Assembly: GCA_016219175.1 (NCBI GenBank)
Contig: JACRCD010000020.1
Span: 1-64,000, forward strand
Direction of reading: 5' to 3'
DNA from: Deltaproteobacteria bacterium
GTDB lineage: Bacteria > Desulfobacterota > Desulfobulbia > Desulfobulbales > SURF-16
DNA length: 64,000 nt
Shown: in pieces, positions 26,107-34,538 of the stretch
Numbering within the stretch: the stretch's first letter is position 1
Layout: each line of letters begins with the position of its first letter
Position numbers and translations under genes: made by a program
The notes under the pieces: model-generated
Database searches by the model: none
The model's input: the letters and a program-made list of their open reading frames with translations, nothing else
Told to the model about the DNA's origin: nothing

Positions 26107-28038
26107 ATGAGTAAAAAAATTACATTTCTGCCGGATAAAGCCGACATCATGGTGGATGATGGCGAAAACCTGCTGACAGCGGCAGCCCAGGCCGGTGTCT
26201 ATATCCATGCTTTCTGCGGCGGTGAGGGTGTATGCGGCAAGTGCAAGGTGAAAATCCTGGAAGGCGCGGTGGTCTCCGGCCGGGCCCAGCATCTTAAAGC
26301 GGAAGAGCATGAGCAGGGGGTCAGGCTGGCCTGCCAGACCGCCGTCACTTCCGATCTGGTGGTTGAGATTCCGGAACGGATGGGCAAGGATGGCCGGGCT
26401 CTGAAGCTCAAGCCGAAAACAACCAGGGCGATTTCGGCCCGTTCCCTTGAGAAGCTCATCGGCAAATGGGATGTCGACCCCCCGGTGGAAAAGCGTTTTC
26501 TCAAGCTCGAGCCTCCCAGCCTGGATGACAATGTGCCGGACCTGCAGCGTCTGCTGCGGGCCATCCGCAAGGGCTGCCATGAATGCAAGGAGCCGACCTA
26601 CGACCATCCGGAGATGTTGCGGGGACTTCCCTTTATCCTGAGGGAGGCCAACTGGGAGGTGACGGTCATCATGCTGCGAGGCAAGCGGGAAGAGGAGCCG
26701 GACAGGATCATTGCCGTTGAGTCCGGCAACACCACGGACAGGTTGTATGGCCTGGCGGTTGATATCGGCACCACCACGGTGAACGGCATCCTCATGGATC
26801 TGAATTCCGGCAAGGTTCTGGCCGAGGCCTCCGCCTATAACGGACAGGTGCGTTACGGAGAGGACGTTATATCCCGTATCATTTATTCCCAGCGTCCGGG
26901 GGGGCTGCGCACCCTGCAGGAAAAAGTCGTGTGCACCATCAATGAGATTATCGAGTCGGTCTGTAGGACGGTCATGATCAGCCCCAGTGACATCAGTTAT
27001 ATCATGGCGGCCGGCAACACCGTCATGAGCCATCTGCTGCTTGGCATCGACCCGAAATTCGTGCGGGAGGCCCCCTATGTTCCGGCCTGCAGCCAGTTCC
27101 CGTTGACCCGCGCCGCCTCCCTGGGGGTCATGGCCCATCCCTCGGTGCGTCTTTTCCTCTACCCATCCATTGCCAGCTATGTGGGCGGGGATATCGTCTC
27201 CGGGGTGCATGCCTGCCAGATGCACAAAAGTCCGGAGCTTACCCTGTTCATTGATATCGGCACCAATGGCGAGATTGTGGTGGGCAACCAGGACTGGATG
27301 ATGTGCACGGCCTGTTCGGCCGGCCCGGCCTTTGAGGGCGGCGGCATCCGGCATGGCATGCGGGCCAGCAGCGGCGCCATCGAGAATTTTCACATCCACC
27401 CGGAAACCTATGATCCGATGATTGTCACCATTGACCGCACCAAACCCCGAGGCATCTGCGGCTCGGGCCTTATCAGCATTGTCTCCGAGCTGCTGGAGGC
27501 GGGGGTGGTGGATCAGCAGGGCAAATTCAACCGCGCTATCAAACATCCCCGCATCAGGGAGGGGCGCGACGGCTTTGAGTACGTGCTCGCCTGGTCAAAG
27601 GACTCCCTCATCGGCGAGGACATTGTCATTACCGAGGTGGACATTGACAACCTGATCCGGGCCAAGGGGGCCATGTATGCGGGGTATCAGACCCTGCTCG
27701 AATCCGTCGGCATGACGTTCACGGATCTGGACCGGATCATCCTGGCCGGCAATTTCGGCGCGTATATCGATCTTGAGCGGGCCATCAGCATTGGTCTGCT
27801 GCCGGATCTGGACCGGGACAGATTTTATTATCTCGGCAACGGCTCGCTGCTGGGCGCCCAGATCAGTCTGGATGATCATAAGCGCTTCAGGGAGCGCGGC
27901 GAGGTGAGCCGGCTGATTACCAATATGGAACTCAGCGAGAATCCGCACTTCATGAACCATTACATGGCGGCCCTATTTCTGCCCCACACCGATTTGAACC
28001 TTTTCCCCTCGGTAAGAAGTAAACTTGCGGAGCTATGA
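26107..28038 (+). CDS. RACo-like corrinoid-protein reductive activator (2Fe-2S + ASKHA, DUF4445)
   Basis: The 643-residue protein starts with a plant-type [2Fe-2S] ferredoxin domain (Cys37, Cys43, Cys46 in FCGGEGVCGKC and Cys76 in LACQT). A linker follows, then a C-terminal actin-like ATPase (DUF4445) with phosphate motifs AVDIGTTTVNGILMD, LFIDIGTNGEIV and ILAGNFGAYID. Family members (RACo, RamA-like) use ATP hydrolysis to drive reduction of inactive Co(II) corrinoid proteins to Co(I) in methyl transfer. A methyl-H4folate:corrinoid-type methyltransferase lies 2.9 kb downstream (30949). No corrinoid protein gene is in the window. Confidence 0.88.
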   Translation: MSKKITFLPDKADIMVDDGENLLTAAAQAGVYIHAFCGGEGVCGKCKVKILEGAVVSGRAQHLKAEEHEQGVRLACQTAVTSDLVVEIPERMGKDGRALKLKPKTTRAISARSLEKLIGKWDVDPPVEKRFLKLEPPSLDDNVPDLQRLLRAIRKGCHECKEPTYDHPEMLRGLPFILREANWEVTVIMLRGKREEEPDRIIAVESGNTTDRLYGLAVDIGTTTVNGILMDLNSGKVLAEASAYNGQVRYGEDVISRIIYSQRPGGLRTLQEKVVCTINEIIESVCRTVMISPSDISYIMAAGNTVMSHLLLGIDPKFVREAPYVPACSQFPLTRAASLGVMAHPSVRLFLYPSIASYVGGDIVSGVHACQMHKSPELTLFIDIGTNGEIVVGNQDWMMCTACSAGPAFEGGGIRHGMRASSGAIENFHIHPETYDPMIVTIDRTKPRGICGSGLISIVSELLEAGVVDQQGKFNRAIKHPRIREGRDGFEYVLAWSKDSLIGEDIVITEVDIDNLIRAKGAMYAGYQTLLESVGMTFTDLDRIILAGNFGAYIDLERAISIGLLPDLDRDRFYYLGNGSLLGAQISLDDHKRFRERGEVSRLITNMELSENPHFMNHYMAALFLPHTDLNLFPSVRSKLAEL

Positions 28039-28044
28039 ACAAAA

Positions 28045-28809
28045 GTGGCGGAGGTGCAGCCTGACCTGACGATCTGTGTGGCCGCTTGCGGCGTGTTGGA
28101 GTCAACGCGCCGTTTTCTGCGCGCGGTTTATGCAACGGCGGGTCATGCCGGTCTGGAGGTGTTCGTTCTTGGTCTTGGCAGGCAGGCGGAAGCAGCCGCG
28201 CTGGCGGCCGAGTTCCCCGCTATTGCCATGCTGGGTGGCCATCCCGGCGAAAATATGACCAAGACGATCAACCGGGCCGTGCACGAGTCCGGGGGGCGTT
28301 ATGTTTCCGTCTGGGATGCCGGGTCAGTGGTGACGAGCGGTTGCCTGACAAGTCTGGTCGAGTTTCTGGACGAGGCGCCGGAGGCTGGGATTGCCGGGCC
28401 GAAAATCAGAAACGAAAGCGGGGAGATTCAGCAGGTGGCCAGAACCTCCCCTTCCATTTTTTCGCTGCTCTTGCCCTCCGGAATGGCGCCCGGTCGGCCT
28501 GCCGCCGGCTGGAACGAATATGGCGGCGGCGAAACGGATTGGTTTGCCGGCCCGGGTCTGACTGTCAGCCGCCATTTGCTGGATGACATCGGCGGCTTTC
28601 ATCCGGGCTTGACCCTTTACTGGCCGGTCGAGTTCTGTCTGCGCGCCAGACGGGCCGGCTGGCATGTCCATTATCTGCATGAGGCCCAGGCCGCCGGGTC
28701 ATTGGGGGCCTGGCGCCAGGCCCTGTCCGCGGGGCAGGAGTCATTTCTTCGTCGCCTGTGGGAAGCGTGCCTGCTCAAGGTGACCTGGCGCTTCAGGTCG
28801 GGTGTTTAA
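28045..28809 (+). CDS. Glycosyltransferase family 2-like protein
   Basis: The 254-residue protein has a GT-A-like layout: an N-terminal nucleotide-binding strand (DLTICVAACGVLESTRRFLRA), a middle segment WDAGSVVTSGCL where the usual DxD region is W-D-A-G, and an acceptor-side stretch GFHPGLTLYWPVEFCLRARRAG resembling rhamnosyltransferase-type GT2 proteins. A canonical DxD is not clear, so activity is uncertain. It starts with GTG six bases after the RACo-like gene and is probably co-transcribed with it. Confidence 0.65.
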   Translation: MAEVQPDLTICVAACGVLESTRRFLRAVYATAGHAGLEVFVLGLGRQAEAAALAAEFPAIAMLGGHPGENMTKTINRAVHESGGRYVSVWDAGSVVTSGCLTSLVEFLDEAPEAGIAGPKIRNESGEIQQVARTSPSIFSLLLPSGMAPGRPAAGWNEYGGGETDWFAGPGLTVSRHLLDDIGGFHPGLTLYWPVEFCLRARRAGWHVHYLHEAQAAGSLGAWRQALSAGQESFLRRLWEACLLKVTWRFRSGV

Positions 28810-28915
28810 GCCGAAGGCTGGGTCTAGGCCGGGATGCTGACCGGCCCGCACCCTGGCCGTCTATCCGCCTGGGCGGTTTTTGTATGTTGTCTTTTACACC
28901 GGAGGGAAAAAGACC

Positions 28916-29488
28916 ATGAAGATAGTCTGTGTATTGGGAAGCCCCAGAAAAACCGGGAACAGCGCCACCCTGGCCGGTCATTTTTTACAAACCGCGAACG
29001 CTCTGGGGGCCGAGAGTCAATCATTTCTGTTGAATGGATTGCGGGTTAAAGGCTGCCAGGCCTGTTACAGCTGCAAGAAAAACAGTGAGACCTGTGTGAT
29101 CCAGGATGATCTGACGGAGGTTCTGGCCGCGGTCAGCGAGGCGGAGGTGCTGGTAATGGCCACCCCAACCTACTACGGCGAAGTGTCCAGCCAGCTCAAG
29201 GCTTTCATCGACCGGACCTTCTCCTATCTGGTCCCGGATTTTCTGAGCAGCCCGCGGCCAAGCAGGTTGACTCCCGGCAAGAAGCTGGTTTTCATTATCA
29301 CCCAGGCCCAGCCCGACGAAAAATTATTCGCGGATGTCTTTCCCCGTTATGAAAGATTTTTCAAATGGTACGGTTACACGGATTGTCATCTGGTCCGGGT
29401 ATGCGGGGCAGGCCATGAGGCGGATATGCTGGAGCGCAGGGACATCGTGCGGCTTGTCGAGGAAACGGCGCGCAACATCTTGACGTAG
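28916..29488 (+). CDS. NADPH-dependent FMN reductase / iron-sulfur flavoprotein family
   Basis: The 190-residue protein has the FMN loop MKIVCVLGSPRKTGNSAT, a cysteine cluster GCQACYSCKK...CVIQDD (about 46-65) and ATPTYYGEVSSQLKAFIDR. It is a paralogue of the gene at 390-965. GGAGG lies 11 bp upstream of ATG 28916, which is preferred to the in-frame ATG at 28880. Substrate unknown. Confidence 0.82.
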   Translation: MKIVCVLGSPRKTGNSATLAGHFLQTANALGAESQSFLLNGLRVKGCQACYSCKKNSETCVIQDDLTEVLAAVSEAEVLVMATPTYYGEVSSQLKAFIDRTFSYLVPDFLSSPRPSRLTPGKKLVFIITQAQPDEKLFADVFPRYERFFKWYGYTDCHLVRVCGAGHEADMLERRDIVRLVEETARNILT

Positions 29489-29512
29489 GACTTCTGCCGG
29501 CATGAAAACGAA

Positions 29513-29550
29513 AAGCCGCTCCAGACGGCAAGAAGTGCCCGGAGCGGCTT
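29513..29550. terminator. Rho-independent terminator hairpin
   Basis: AAGCCGCTCC (29513-29522) pairs with GGAGCGGCTT (29541-29550). On the minus strand the stem is followed by TTCGTTTTC, so it serves the leftward cytochrome gene best, and it also lies just past the rightward flavoprotein gene. A second hairpin (GAGACGGC at 29582-29589 with GCCGTCTC at 29606-29613) sits between it and the cytochrome stop. Confidence 0.75.
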
Positions 29551-29621
29551 GGCGCAAAAAGCGCATGATGCACTAAAGACATGAGACGGCCCCGCTGTCC
29601 GGCGCGCCGTCTCAAGAGCTG

Positions 29622-30416
29622 TTATTTCTTGGCCATGGGCGGGGTGGGAACATTGTTGCCATGGCATTCCATGCAGTTCATCTGAGCGGTGATACCGAAC
29701 TCCTTGACCGGCGCATGGGTGCTTGCTGGTTTGTACTTGCCGTCTTTCCAGTCGTTGAGCAGCTCAACCAGGTGGTAGGCGTTGCTGGCTGCAACCCGCG
29801 CGCACCTGTCTTTTCGCTCCGGGCTGCCGATGGGGAAACCCGAGGCCTTCATCCATTTACCAACGGAGACATGACACAGGGGAGAGTCGCTTACGGTCTT
29901 GACCAGCTCGGTGGTGACCTTGGGTGTTTTCGGGACAAAAACCGGCATGGATGCCTCGGAATACCACTGGAACATGTCCTCGCTGATCTGATGTCCTTCA
30001 TGAGCCCCGGCGATTCTGGGGCCGATGATGAGATTGGCGACCATGGCCGCCCCGGTGTTGGAGCCGCACATCGTGCCCCAGCCCACCATGCCGCCTTCAA
30101 GAAAGACAAAGGAATCCACCGGGAATGATTTGTACGGTTCGCCGATTTTTTCCCGCAACTGGCTGAAAACGCTGTTAATGACCGCCGCGCCGCAGAAAAC
30201 CCGGTACCACTCTTCGTAGGCGAGCTCCGCGGTCTTGGCGGGATCAAGTTTTTCATAGGGCCATGGCCATTTCTCCGTCGAGCCGTCCTTTGCCTCGGCG
30301 GATTTCAGCAGACCACCGAAGTGAGCCATGGCCGCACCTGCCGCCAGAGCGCCGGTGCCGATCATCATCTGCCGGCGTGAGACCCCATTGTTTTCCACCT
30401 TTTCATTCGACTTCAT
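29622..30416 (-). CDS. Split-Soret-type cytochrome c (C_GCAxxG_C_C family), Tat signal
   Basis: The 264-residue protein has a twin-arginine signal (SRRQMMIGTGALAAGAAMA). Its mature part carries VFCGAAVIN, TMCGSNTGAA and PLCHVSV with a DRCARVA segment, the pattern of split-Soret cytochromes, and one canonical heme motif CMECH near the C-terminus. The Desulfovibrio enzyme is a dimer with two hemes per subunit and an Fe-S centre; here only one strict CxxCH is visible. A periplasmic redox role is expected. Dual use of a Tat signal and heme attachment suggests a cofactor such as Fe-S is inserted before export. Confidence 0.82.
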   Translation of the reverse strand: MKSNEKVENNGVSRRQMMIGTGALAAGAAMAHFGGLLKSAEAKDGSTEKWPWPYEKLDPAKTAELAYEEWYRVFCGAAVINSVFSQLREKIGEPYKSFPVDSFVFLEGGMVGWGTMCGSNTGAAMVANLIIGPRIAGAHEGHQISEDMFQWYSEASMPVFVPKTPKVTTELVKTVSDSPLCHVSVGKWMKASGFPIGSPERKDRCARVAASNAYHLVELLNDWKDGKYKPASTHAPVKEFGITAQMNCMECHGNNVPTPPMAKK

Positions 30417-30690
30417 TGACTTTTCCTCCTCGTCCTCAGGTTATGGTTTCTTGCTGTATCGTGTTGCTGGCGGTTCAATATTGTCTTCGTTGTTCGAATC
30501 ACGAACCGCGAAGGCTGAATAACCGGCAAGGTGACAGCGGCGCCTATGCATCATGCATATCTCCTTTGGCAGCTCTCATCTTGTCCCATCAAGGCGGTAC
30601 AACATTCGGCATGCTCCTAAACATGCCACATTGTGCTATCTTCATCTAGCAAATGATATAAAACTTGTCAATATCCTTATGGTAGGAAAA

Positions 30691-30735
30691 TGACACATTG
30701 TGTATTTTTTTTAACAAATTGCATAAAATGTGTCA
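30691..30735. promoter_or_regulatory. Inverted repeat in divergent intergenic region (possible operator)
   Basis: TGACACATT (30691-30699) and AATGTGTCA (30727-30735) are exact complements 27 bp apart in an AT-rich stretch between the leftward cytochrome and the rightward methyltransferase. A related CCACATTGTG occurs near 30626. The layout suits a regulator shared by both genes. The rest of the 532-bp gap (30417-30948) shows no gene. Confidence 0.45.
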
Positions 30736-30841
30736 ATGAGTGATATCGGATTTTACGATTACATGGAAGGGGGAATCAGGAATGGGAGAGGATGAAAGCT
30801 ATAATTTCTTGATCCGCTGACTGTTTAGGTAGTTTTGCGTG

Positions 30842-30870
30842 TTGACAAGGCAGGCGTCAGCCGCTATTTT
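30842..30870 (+). promoter_or_regulatory. Sigma-70-type promoter
   Basis: TTGACA at 30842-30847 and TATTTT at 30865-30870 are 17 bp apart, about 80 bp upstream of the methyltransferase start. The -35 is perfect; the -10 matches at four of six positions. Confidence 0.55.
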
Positions 30871-30948
30871 GTCAAGTTATTAATTTGAATTGCCAGTTTT
30901 TTCCGGCGCGAAAGTGACCTTTCAAACTACATATTAAGGAGAGATTCC

Positions 30949-31845
30949 ATGTCTCAGAAGGTATTAGCAATAGCTGAAAGCATCAATATCATGGGCAAGA
31001 GAAGCGGCGGGGCCATGAAAGAGAGAAATCCCGCGCCCATCCAGGAGATGGCCAGAGAGGAAAGCAAAGCGGGAGCCGGCTATCTTGATCTTAATATCGG
31101 ACCGGCCCGCAAGGACGGCACGGAGCTGTTGCCCTGGGTGGTGCAGACCGTGGAGGCGGTGACCGATACCCCTCTCTGCCTTGATACGACAAATACCGAC
31201 GCCATGGCCGCTGGTTTCAAGGCGGTAAAAAACAAGGTCAATGCCATCATGAACTCCATCTCGGCCCAGCCTGAGAGGATGCAAAAGCTTATTCCCGTCG
31301 CCGCCGAGGCAGGCTGCAATGTCATTGCCCTGCTCTGGGGACCGGAGGGCATGCCCCGTGATTCAAACGAGCGCGCGGCCATGGCGGTTGATCTGATGAT
31401 GGCCCTTGCCGAGGCGGGCATTCCCAACGAGAAGATGCTGTTTGATCCCATCGGCACCCCCATTACCCTTGGGGCCGACCAGATTGCCTCCGGCCTTGAA
31501 TTCATGAGCATGCTGCAGGACATCGCCCCCGGAGCCGGCTCCACCGTCGGTCTTTCCAACGTCTCCAACGGCGTGGCCGAGCATCTGCGTAAATATCTCG
31601 ACAGAACCTATCTTATCATGCTGATGAAACATGGCATCACCACGGCCATTGTCAACTCCTACGATGCCGAGCTGATGGCCATCTGCAAGGGTGAGCGGCC
31701 GGAACTGGTCAGCATGGTGCACGGCATGATGGATGGCAATGATCCTGATCCCGCCACCTTGAAGGGCACCGCCCTTGAACACTATAAAACCTATAAGGTT
31801 CTCTCCGGCCAGACCGTCTTTTCCGAATCCTGGCTGGAACTGTAA
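30949..31845 (+). CDS. Methyltetrahydrofolate:corrinoid methyltransferase (AcsE/MtrH-like pterin-binding)
   Basis: The 298-residue protein is a DHPS-like TIM barrel: LAIAESINIMGKR at the N-terminus, YLDLNIGPARKDG, CLDTTNTDAM, FDPIGTPIT and VGLSNVSNG. This matches methyl-H4folate methyltransferases such as AcsE that move methyl groups onto a corrinoid protein. AAGGAG precedes the ATG by 8 bp. A hairpin terminator follows at 31878. It could serve the Wood-Ljungdahl pathway or a demethylase system; the partner corrinoid protein and CODH/ACS genes are not here. The RACo-like gene at 26107 fits the same biochemistry. Confidence 0.88.
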   Translation: MSQKVLAIAESINIMGKRSGGAMKERNPAPIQEMAREESKAGAGYLDLNIGPARKDGTELLPWVVQTVEAVTDTPLCLDTTNTDAMAAGFKAVKNKVNAIMNSISAQPERMQKLIPVAAEAGCNVIALLWGPEGMPRDSNERAAMAVDLMMALAEAGIPNEKMLFDPIGTPITLGADQIASGLEFMSMLQDIAPGAGSTVGLSNVSNGVAEHLRKYLDRTYLIMLMKHGITTAIVNSYDAELMAICKGERPELVSMVHGMMDGNDPDPATLKGTALEHYKTYKVLSGQTVFSESWLEL

Positions 31846-31877
31846 GGCGGCCGGCCACCAAGAGAAGGATCGCGTGA

Positions 31878-31910
31878 AAAGGGGCCTTTGCGGCCCCTTT
31901 CCTGTTTTAT
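31878..31910 (+). terminator. Rho-independent terminator
   Basis: AAAGGGGCC (31878-31886) and GGCCCCTTT (31892-31900) form a 9-bp stem with a 5-nt loop, followed by CCTGTTTTAT. It ends the methyltransferase transcript. Confidence 0.8.
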
Positions 31911-31928
31911 TTTTCCGGAGAATCAGCC

Positions 31929-32531
31929 ATGATCGACATTCCCCAGCATCATATTGTTTATGGGACCTGCACGGATTATGTCACGGGCGAGACGCTGAGC
32001 GACACGGATGATGAACGTATCCGCCAGCATATCGCCCGCGTGCTGGTTGAGGAAAAGGGTTACGCCAAGAGCGCCCTGGAGATGAGACGGAAGATCGAAA
32101 CGCTTTTTGCCGGGCAGTTTGTGGTGTCGAAAATTGATATAACGGTGCACCATCGCGGCAAAAGATTGATGATTGTCCGCTATGCCCCCGGTTCGCTTGT
32201 CACCCGGGAACGGTCCGCCATAGCCGCGGCCAGGGTGCTTGAGCAAGAGTACCGGATTCCACTGGCAGTGGTGACAAACGGCCAGGATGCGGAGCTGATC
32301 GATACGGAAACCGGAGAGGTTCTCGGCGTGGGCCTTGGGGCAATCCCCGGCAGGGCCGAGGCGGACAAAATATTTGACAAACTGCGATTTGTTCCCTTTA
32401 ATGATAGCAAGAAAAATGAACGGGAATTGCGGATCCTGAATGCCTTTGATATCGAGGTTTGCTGCGCGGGTGGCCCTTGTGCCCTGCCGTCCGCCCCGGA
32501 AGGAAGAGGCGGAACCGAGCCGTTGTCATAA
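31929..32531 (+). CDS. Orphan HsdR N-terminal-like (HSDR_N) domain protein
   Basis: The 200-residue protein resembles the N-terminal nuclease-like domain of type I restriction R subunits (KIETLFAGQFVVSKIDITVHH, LMIVRYAPGSLVTRERSA, RIPLAVVTNGQDAELIDTETG). No helicase part follows and no hsdM or hsdS gene is near. The usual PD-(D/E)xK catalytic residues are not clearly complete, as is common for such stand-alone proteins. It ends in a Cys-containing tail (EVCCAGGPC). It lies between the methyltransferase terminator and the DAHP synthase gene. Confidence 0.75.
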   Translation: MIDIPQHHIVYGTCTDYVTGETLSDTDDERIRQHIARVLVEEKGYAKSALEMRRKIETLFAGQFVVSKIDITVHHRGKRLMIVRYAPGSLVTRERSAIAAARVLEQEYRIPLAVVTNGQDAELIDTETGEVLGVGLGAIPGRAEADKIFDKLRFVPFNDSKKNERELRILNAFDIEVCCAGGPCALPSAPEGRGGTEPLS

Positions 32532-32557
32532 CAGCCCCTAAATAACGGAGAAAACAG

Positions 32558-33895
32558 ATGTCTGAGTGGACCAAATCAAGCTGGCAGAAATTTACCGCGC
32601 TGCAACAACCTAAATGGCCGGACCAGAAGGCGTATCAAGAGGCCGTTGATACCATTTCCAAGTTGCCGCCCCTGGTTTTTGCCGGAGAAATTCGCGAGTT
32701 GAAAAAACAACTGGCCGATGCGGTTGAAGGTAAGGCCTTTCTGCTGCAGGGCGGCGACTGTGCCGAGGATTTCACCAAATGCACCGCCCCCGGCATCAGG
32801 GAGACCTTGAAGGTCATTCTGCAGATGGCGGTTATTCTCACTTATGCAGGCGGTAAACCAGTAATCAAGATTGGCCGCATGGCCGGCCAGTATGCCAAAC
32901 CACGCTCCGCTGACACCGAAATGGTTGGCGGCAAGGAGATTGCAAGCTACCGGGGGGACATGGTGAACAGTCCCGAACCGACGGAGGAAGCCCGCCGGCC
33001 CGATCCTCAGCGCATGGTCAAGGGCTATTATCTTGCCGCGGCAACCATGAATATCACCCGCGCCTTTACCAAGGGTGGTTATGCCGCCCTGCACCGGGTG
33101 CACGCCTGGAACAATGAGTTTGTCAAGGCCTCGCCCATGGGCCGTTCCTATGAGCGGCTGGCCCGCAACATAGATCAGGCCCTGCATTTCATGGAGGTGA
33201 TCGGCCTGGACACTGATATCCCTCAGCTCAACCAGGCTTCCTTCTATGTCTCCCATGAGGCGTTGCTGCTTGGCTATGAGGAGGCCCTGACCCGCCAGGA
33301 TTCCATCACCGGCGGGTGGTACGACTGCAGCGCCCATATGGTTTGGATCGGCGACCGGACAAGGCAGCTTAACGGCGCCCATGTTGAATTTCTGAGCGGG
33401 GTTTTAAACCCCATCGGCATGAAGATCGGCCCCAAGCATGATATCGGAGAGATCAAGAAGCTGATCGCCCGGCTCAATCCGGAAAATGAAGCGGGACGGT
33501 TGACCCTTATCACCCGCTTTGGGGCCAGGGATGTGGAAAAATACCTGCCCTCGCTTATCCGGGAGATAAAAAAAGAAGGACATAAGGTGGTCTGGAGTTG
33601 CGATCCCATGCACGGCAATACCTACACGGCCGAAACCGGGCATAAGACAAGAAACTTCAATGAAATTCTCCAGGAACTTCAATGTTTCTTTGAAATTCAT
33701 TGGGCTGAAGGGTCAATACCCGGCGGGGTCCATTTCGAACTGACCGGCGACAATGTCACCGAGTGTACCGGCGGCGGACGCAACATCCTCGATCAGCACC
33801 TGCAACAGAATTATCAGACAACCTGCGATCCCCGGCTTAATGCCGAGCAGAGCCTGGAGCTTGCCTTTCAGCTTGCCGAAATGATCCGCAGCTGA
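32558..33895 (+). CDS. Class II 3-deoxy-7-phosphoheptulonate (DAHP) synthase
   Basis: The 445-residue protein is a plant/Mycobacterium-type DAHP synthase: N-terminal WTKSSWQKFTALQQPKWPD, metal/substrate region LLQGGDCAEDF, GRMAGQYAKPRS, VWSCDPMHGNT, and HFELTGDNVTECTGG. It joins PEP and erythrose 4-phosphate in the first step of the shikimate pathway. The length and complete motifs suggest an active enzyme. CGGAG lies 8 bp before the ATG, and a terminator follows the stop. Confidence 0.94.
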   Translation: MSEWTKSSWQKFTALQQPKWPDQKAYQEAVDTISKLPPLVFAGEIRELKKQLADAVEGKAFLLQGGDCAEDFTKCTAPGIRETLKVILQMAVILTYAGGKPVIKIGRMAGQYAKPRSADTEMVGGKEIASYRGDMVNSPEPTEEARRPDPQRMVKGYYLAAATMNITRAFTKGGYAALHRVHAWNNEFVKASPMGRSYERLARNIDQALHFMEVIGLDTDIPQLNQASFYVSHEALLLGYEEALTRQDSITGGWYDCSAHMVWIGDRTRQLNGAHVEFLSGVLNPIGMKIGPKHDIGEIKKLIARLNPENEAGRLTLITRFGARDVEKYLPSLIREIKKEGHKVVWSCDPMHGNTYTAETGHKTRNFNEILQELQCFFEIHWAEGSIPGGVHFELTGDNVTECTGGGRNILDQHLQQNYQTTCDPRLNAEQSLELAFQLAEMIRS

Positions 33896-33921
33896 TTTTT
33901 TCTTCATTTTCCGTACGTCCC

Positions 33922-33960
33922 AACGGCCATGGCACAACGTGCCCCGGCCGTTTTCTTTTT
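33922..33960 (+). terminator. Rho-independent terminator
   Basis: AACGGCC (33922-33928) pairs with GGCCGTT (33946-33952), with an inner GGCAC/GTGCC stem, and is followed by TTCTTTTTT. It lies 27 bp past the DAHP synthase stop. Confidence 0.85.
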
Positions 33961-33998
33961 TAAGAATAATTTTTACTGGAAATGCGGCGATGATGTAT

Positions 33999-34011
33999 GT
34001 TACTTTGTAAC
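33999..34011. promoter_or_regulatory. Small palindrome upstream of the HTH gene
   Basis: GTTAC-TTT-GTAAC is a perfect inverted repeat 54 bp upstream of the XRE-family gene, in an AT-rich promoter-like stretch. It is a plausible autoregulatory operator. Confidence 0.4.
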
Positions 34012-34064
34012 TATACGCGCTGATATGAAATTATTCAAAAATATCAAAACAGAATATAAACATT

Positions 34065-34433
34065 ATGAATAAACTGGAATTTGCCAAGGCGAGAAAGAAG
34101 CTGGCAAAAACGCAGAAGGAGCTCGCGAGTCTTCTTGGCGTTTCATTAAAGGCCATCCACAGCTATGAGCAGGGGTGGCGGACGATCCCGTCCCATATTC
34201 AGAGGCAGATATTTTTCCTGCTTTCCAGTCAGCGCAGACAGGACGCCAATATGAAACCCTGCTGGGAAAGAAAGAACTGCCAGCGCAGGGATCAATGCCC
34301 GGCGTGGGAATTCCAGGCCGGCCATCTCTGCTGGTTTATCTGTGGCACTCTCTGTGACTGCACCTCCGATAAAAGCTGCAAGGAAAAGATCGAGGTGTGC
34401 AAGGAATGCGAGGTGCTCACCTCGCTGCTGTGA
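34065..34433 (+). CDS. XRE-type HTH protein with cysteine-rich C-terminus
   Basis: The 122-residue protein has an XRE/Cro helix-turn-helix at about 5-55 (KTQKELASLLGVSLKAIHSYEQG) and a tail with ten cysteines (KPCWERKNC, QCPAWEF, LCWFICGTLCDC, CKECE). The tail resembles the Cys/Trp-rich module found in deltaproteobacteria and may hold zinc or an Fe-S cluster, making the protein a candidate redox- or metal-sensing regulator. No clear ribosome-binding site precedes the ATG. Confidence 0.78.
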   Translation: MNKLEFAKARKKLAKTQKELASLLGVSLKAIHSYEQGWRTIPSHIQRQIFFLLSSQRRQDANMKPCWERKNCQRRDQCPAWEFQAGHLCWFICGTLCDCTSDKSCKEKIEVCKECEVLTSLL

Positions 34434-34538
34434 TGCTTCGGAGCCGCTAGGCTAGAACCTCTTCATTATTGAGCATTTTGTTCCGGTTCCTTCTCCATCG
34501 CTGCTATCCGGACAACGATATTATTTCATGACAACGGC

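Noticed and set aside
25930-27546. 538-codon open frame on the minus strand
   Set aside because: It is antisense to the well-supported RACo-like gene, has no domain, and is explained by the codon bias of a GC-rich gene.
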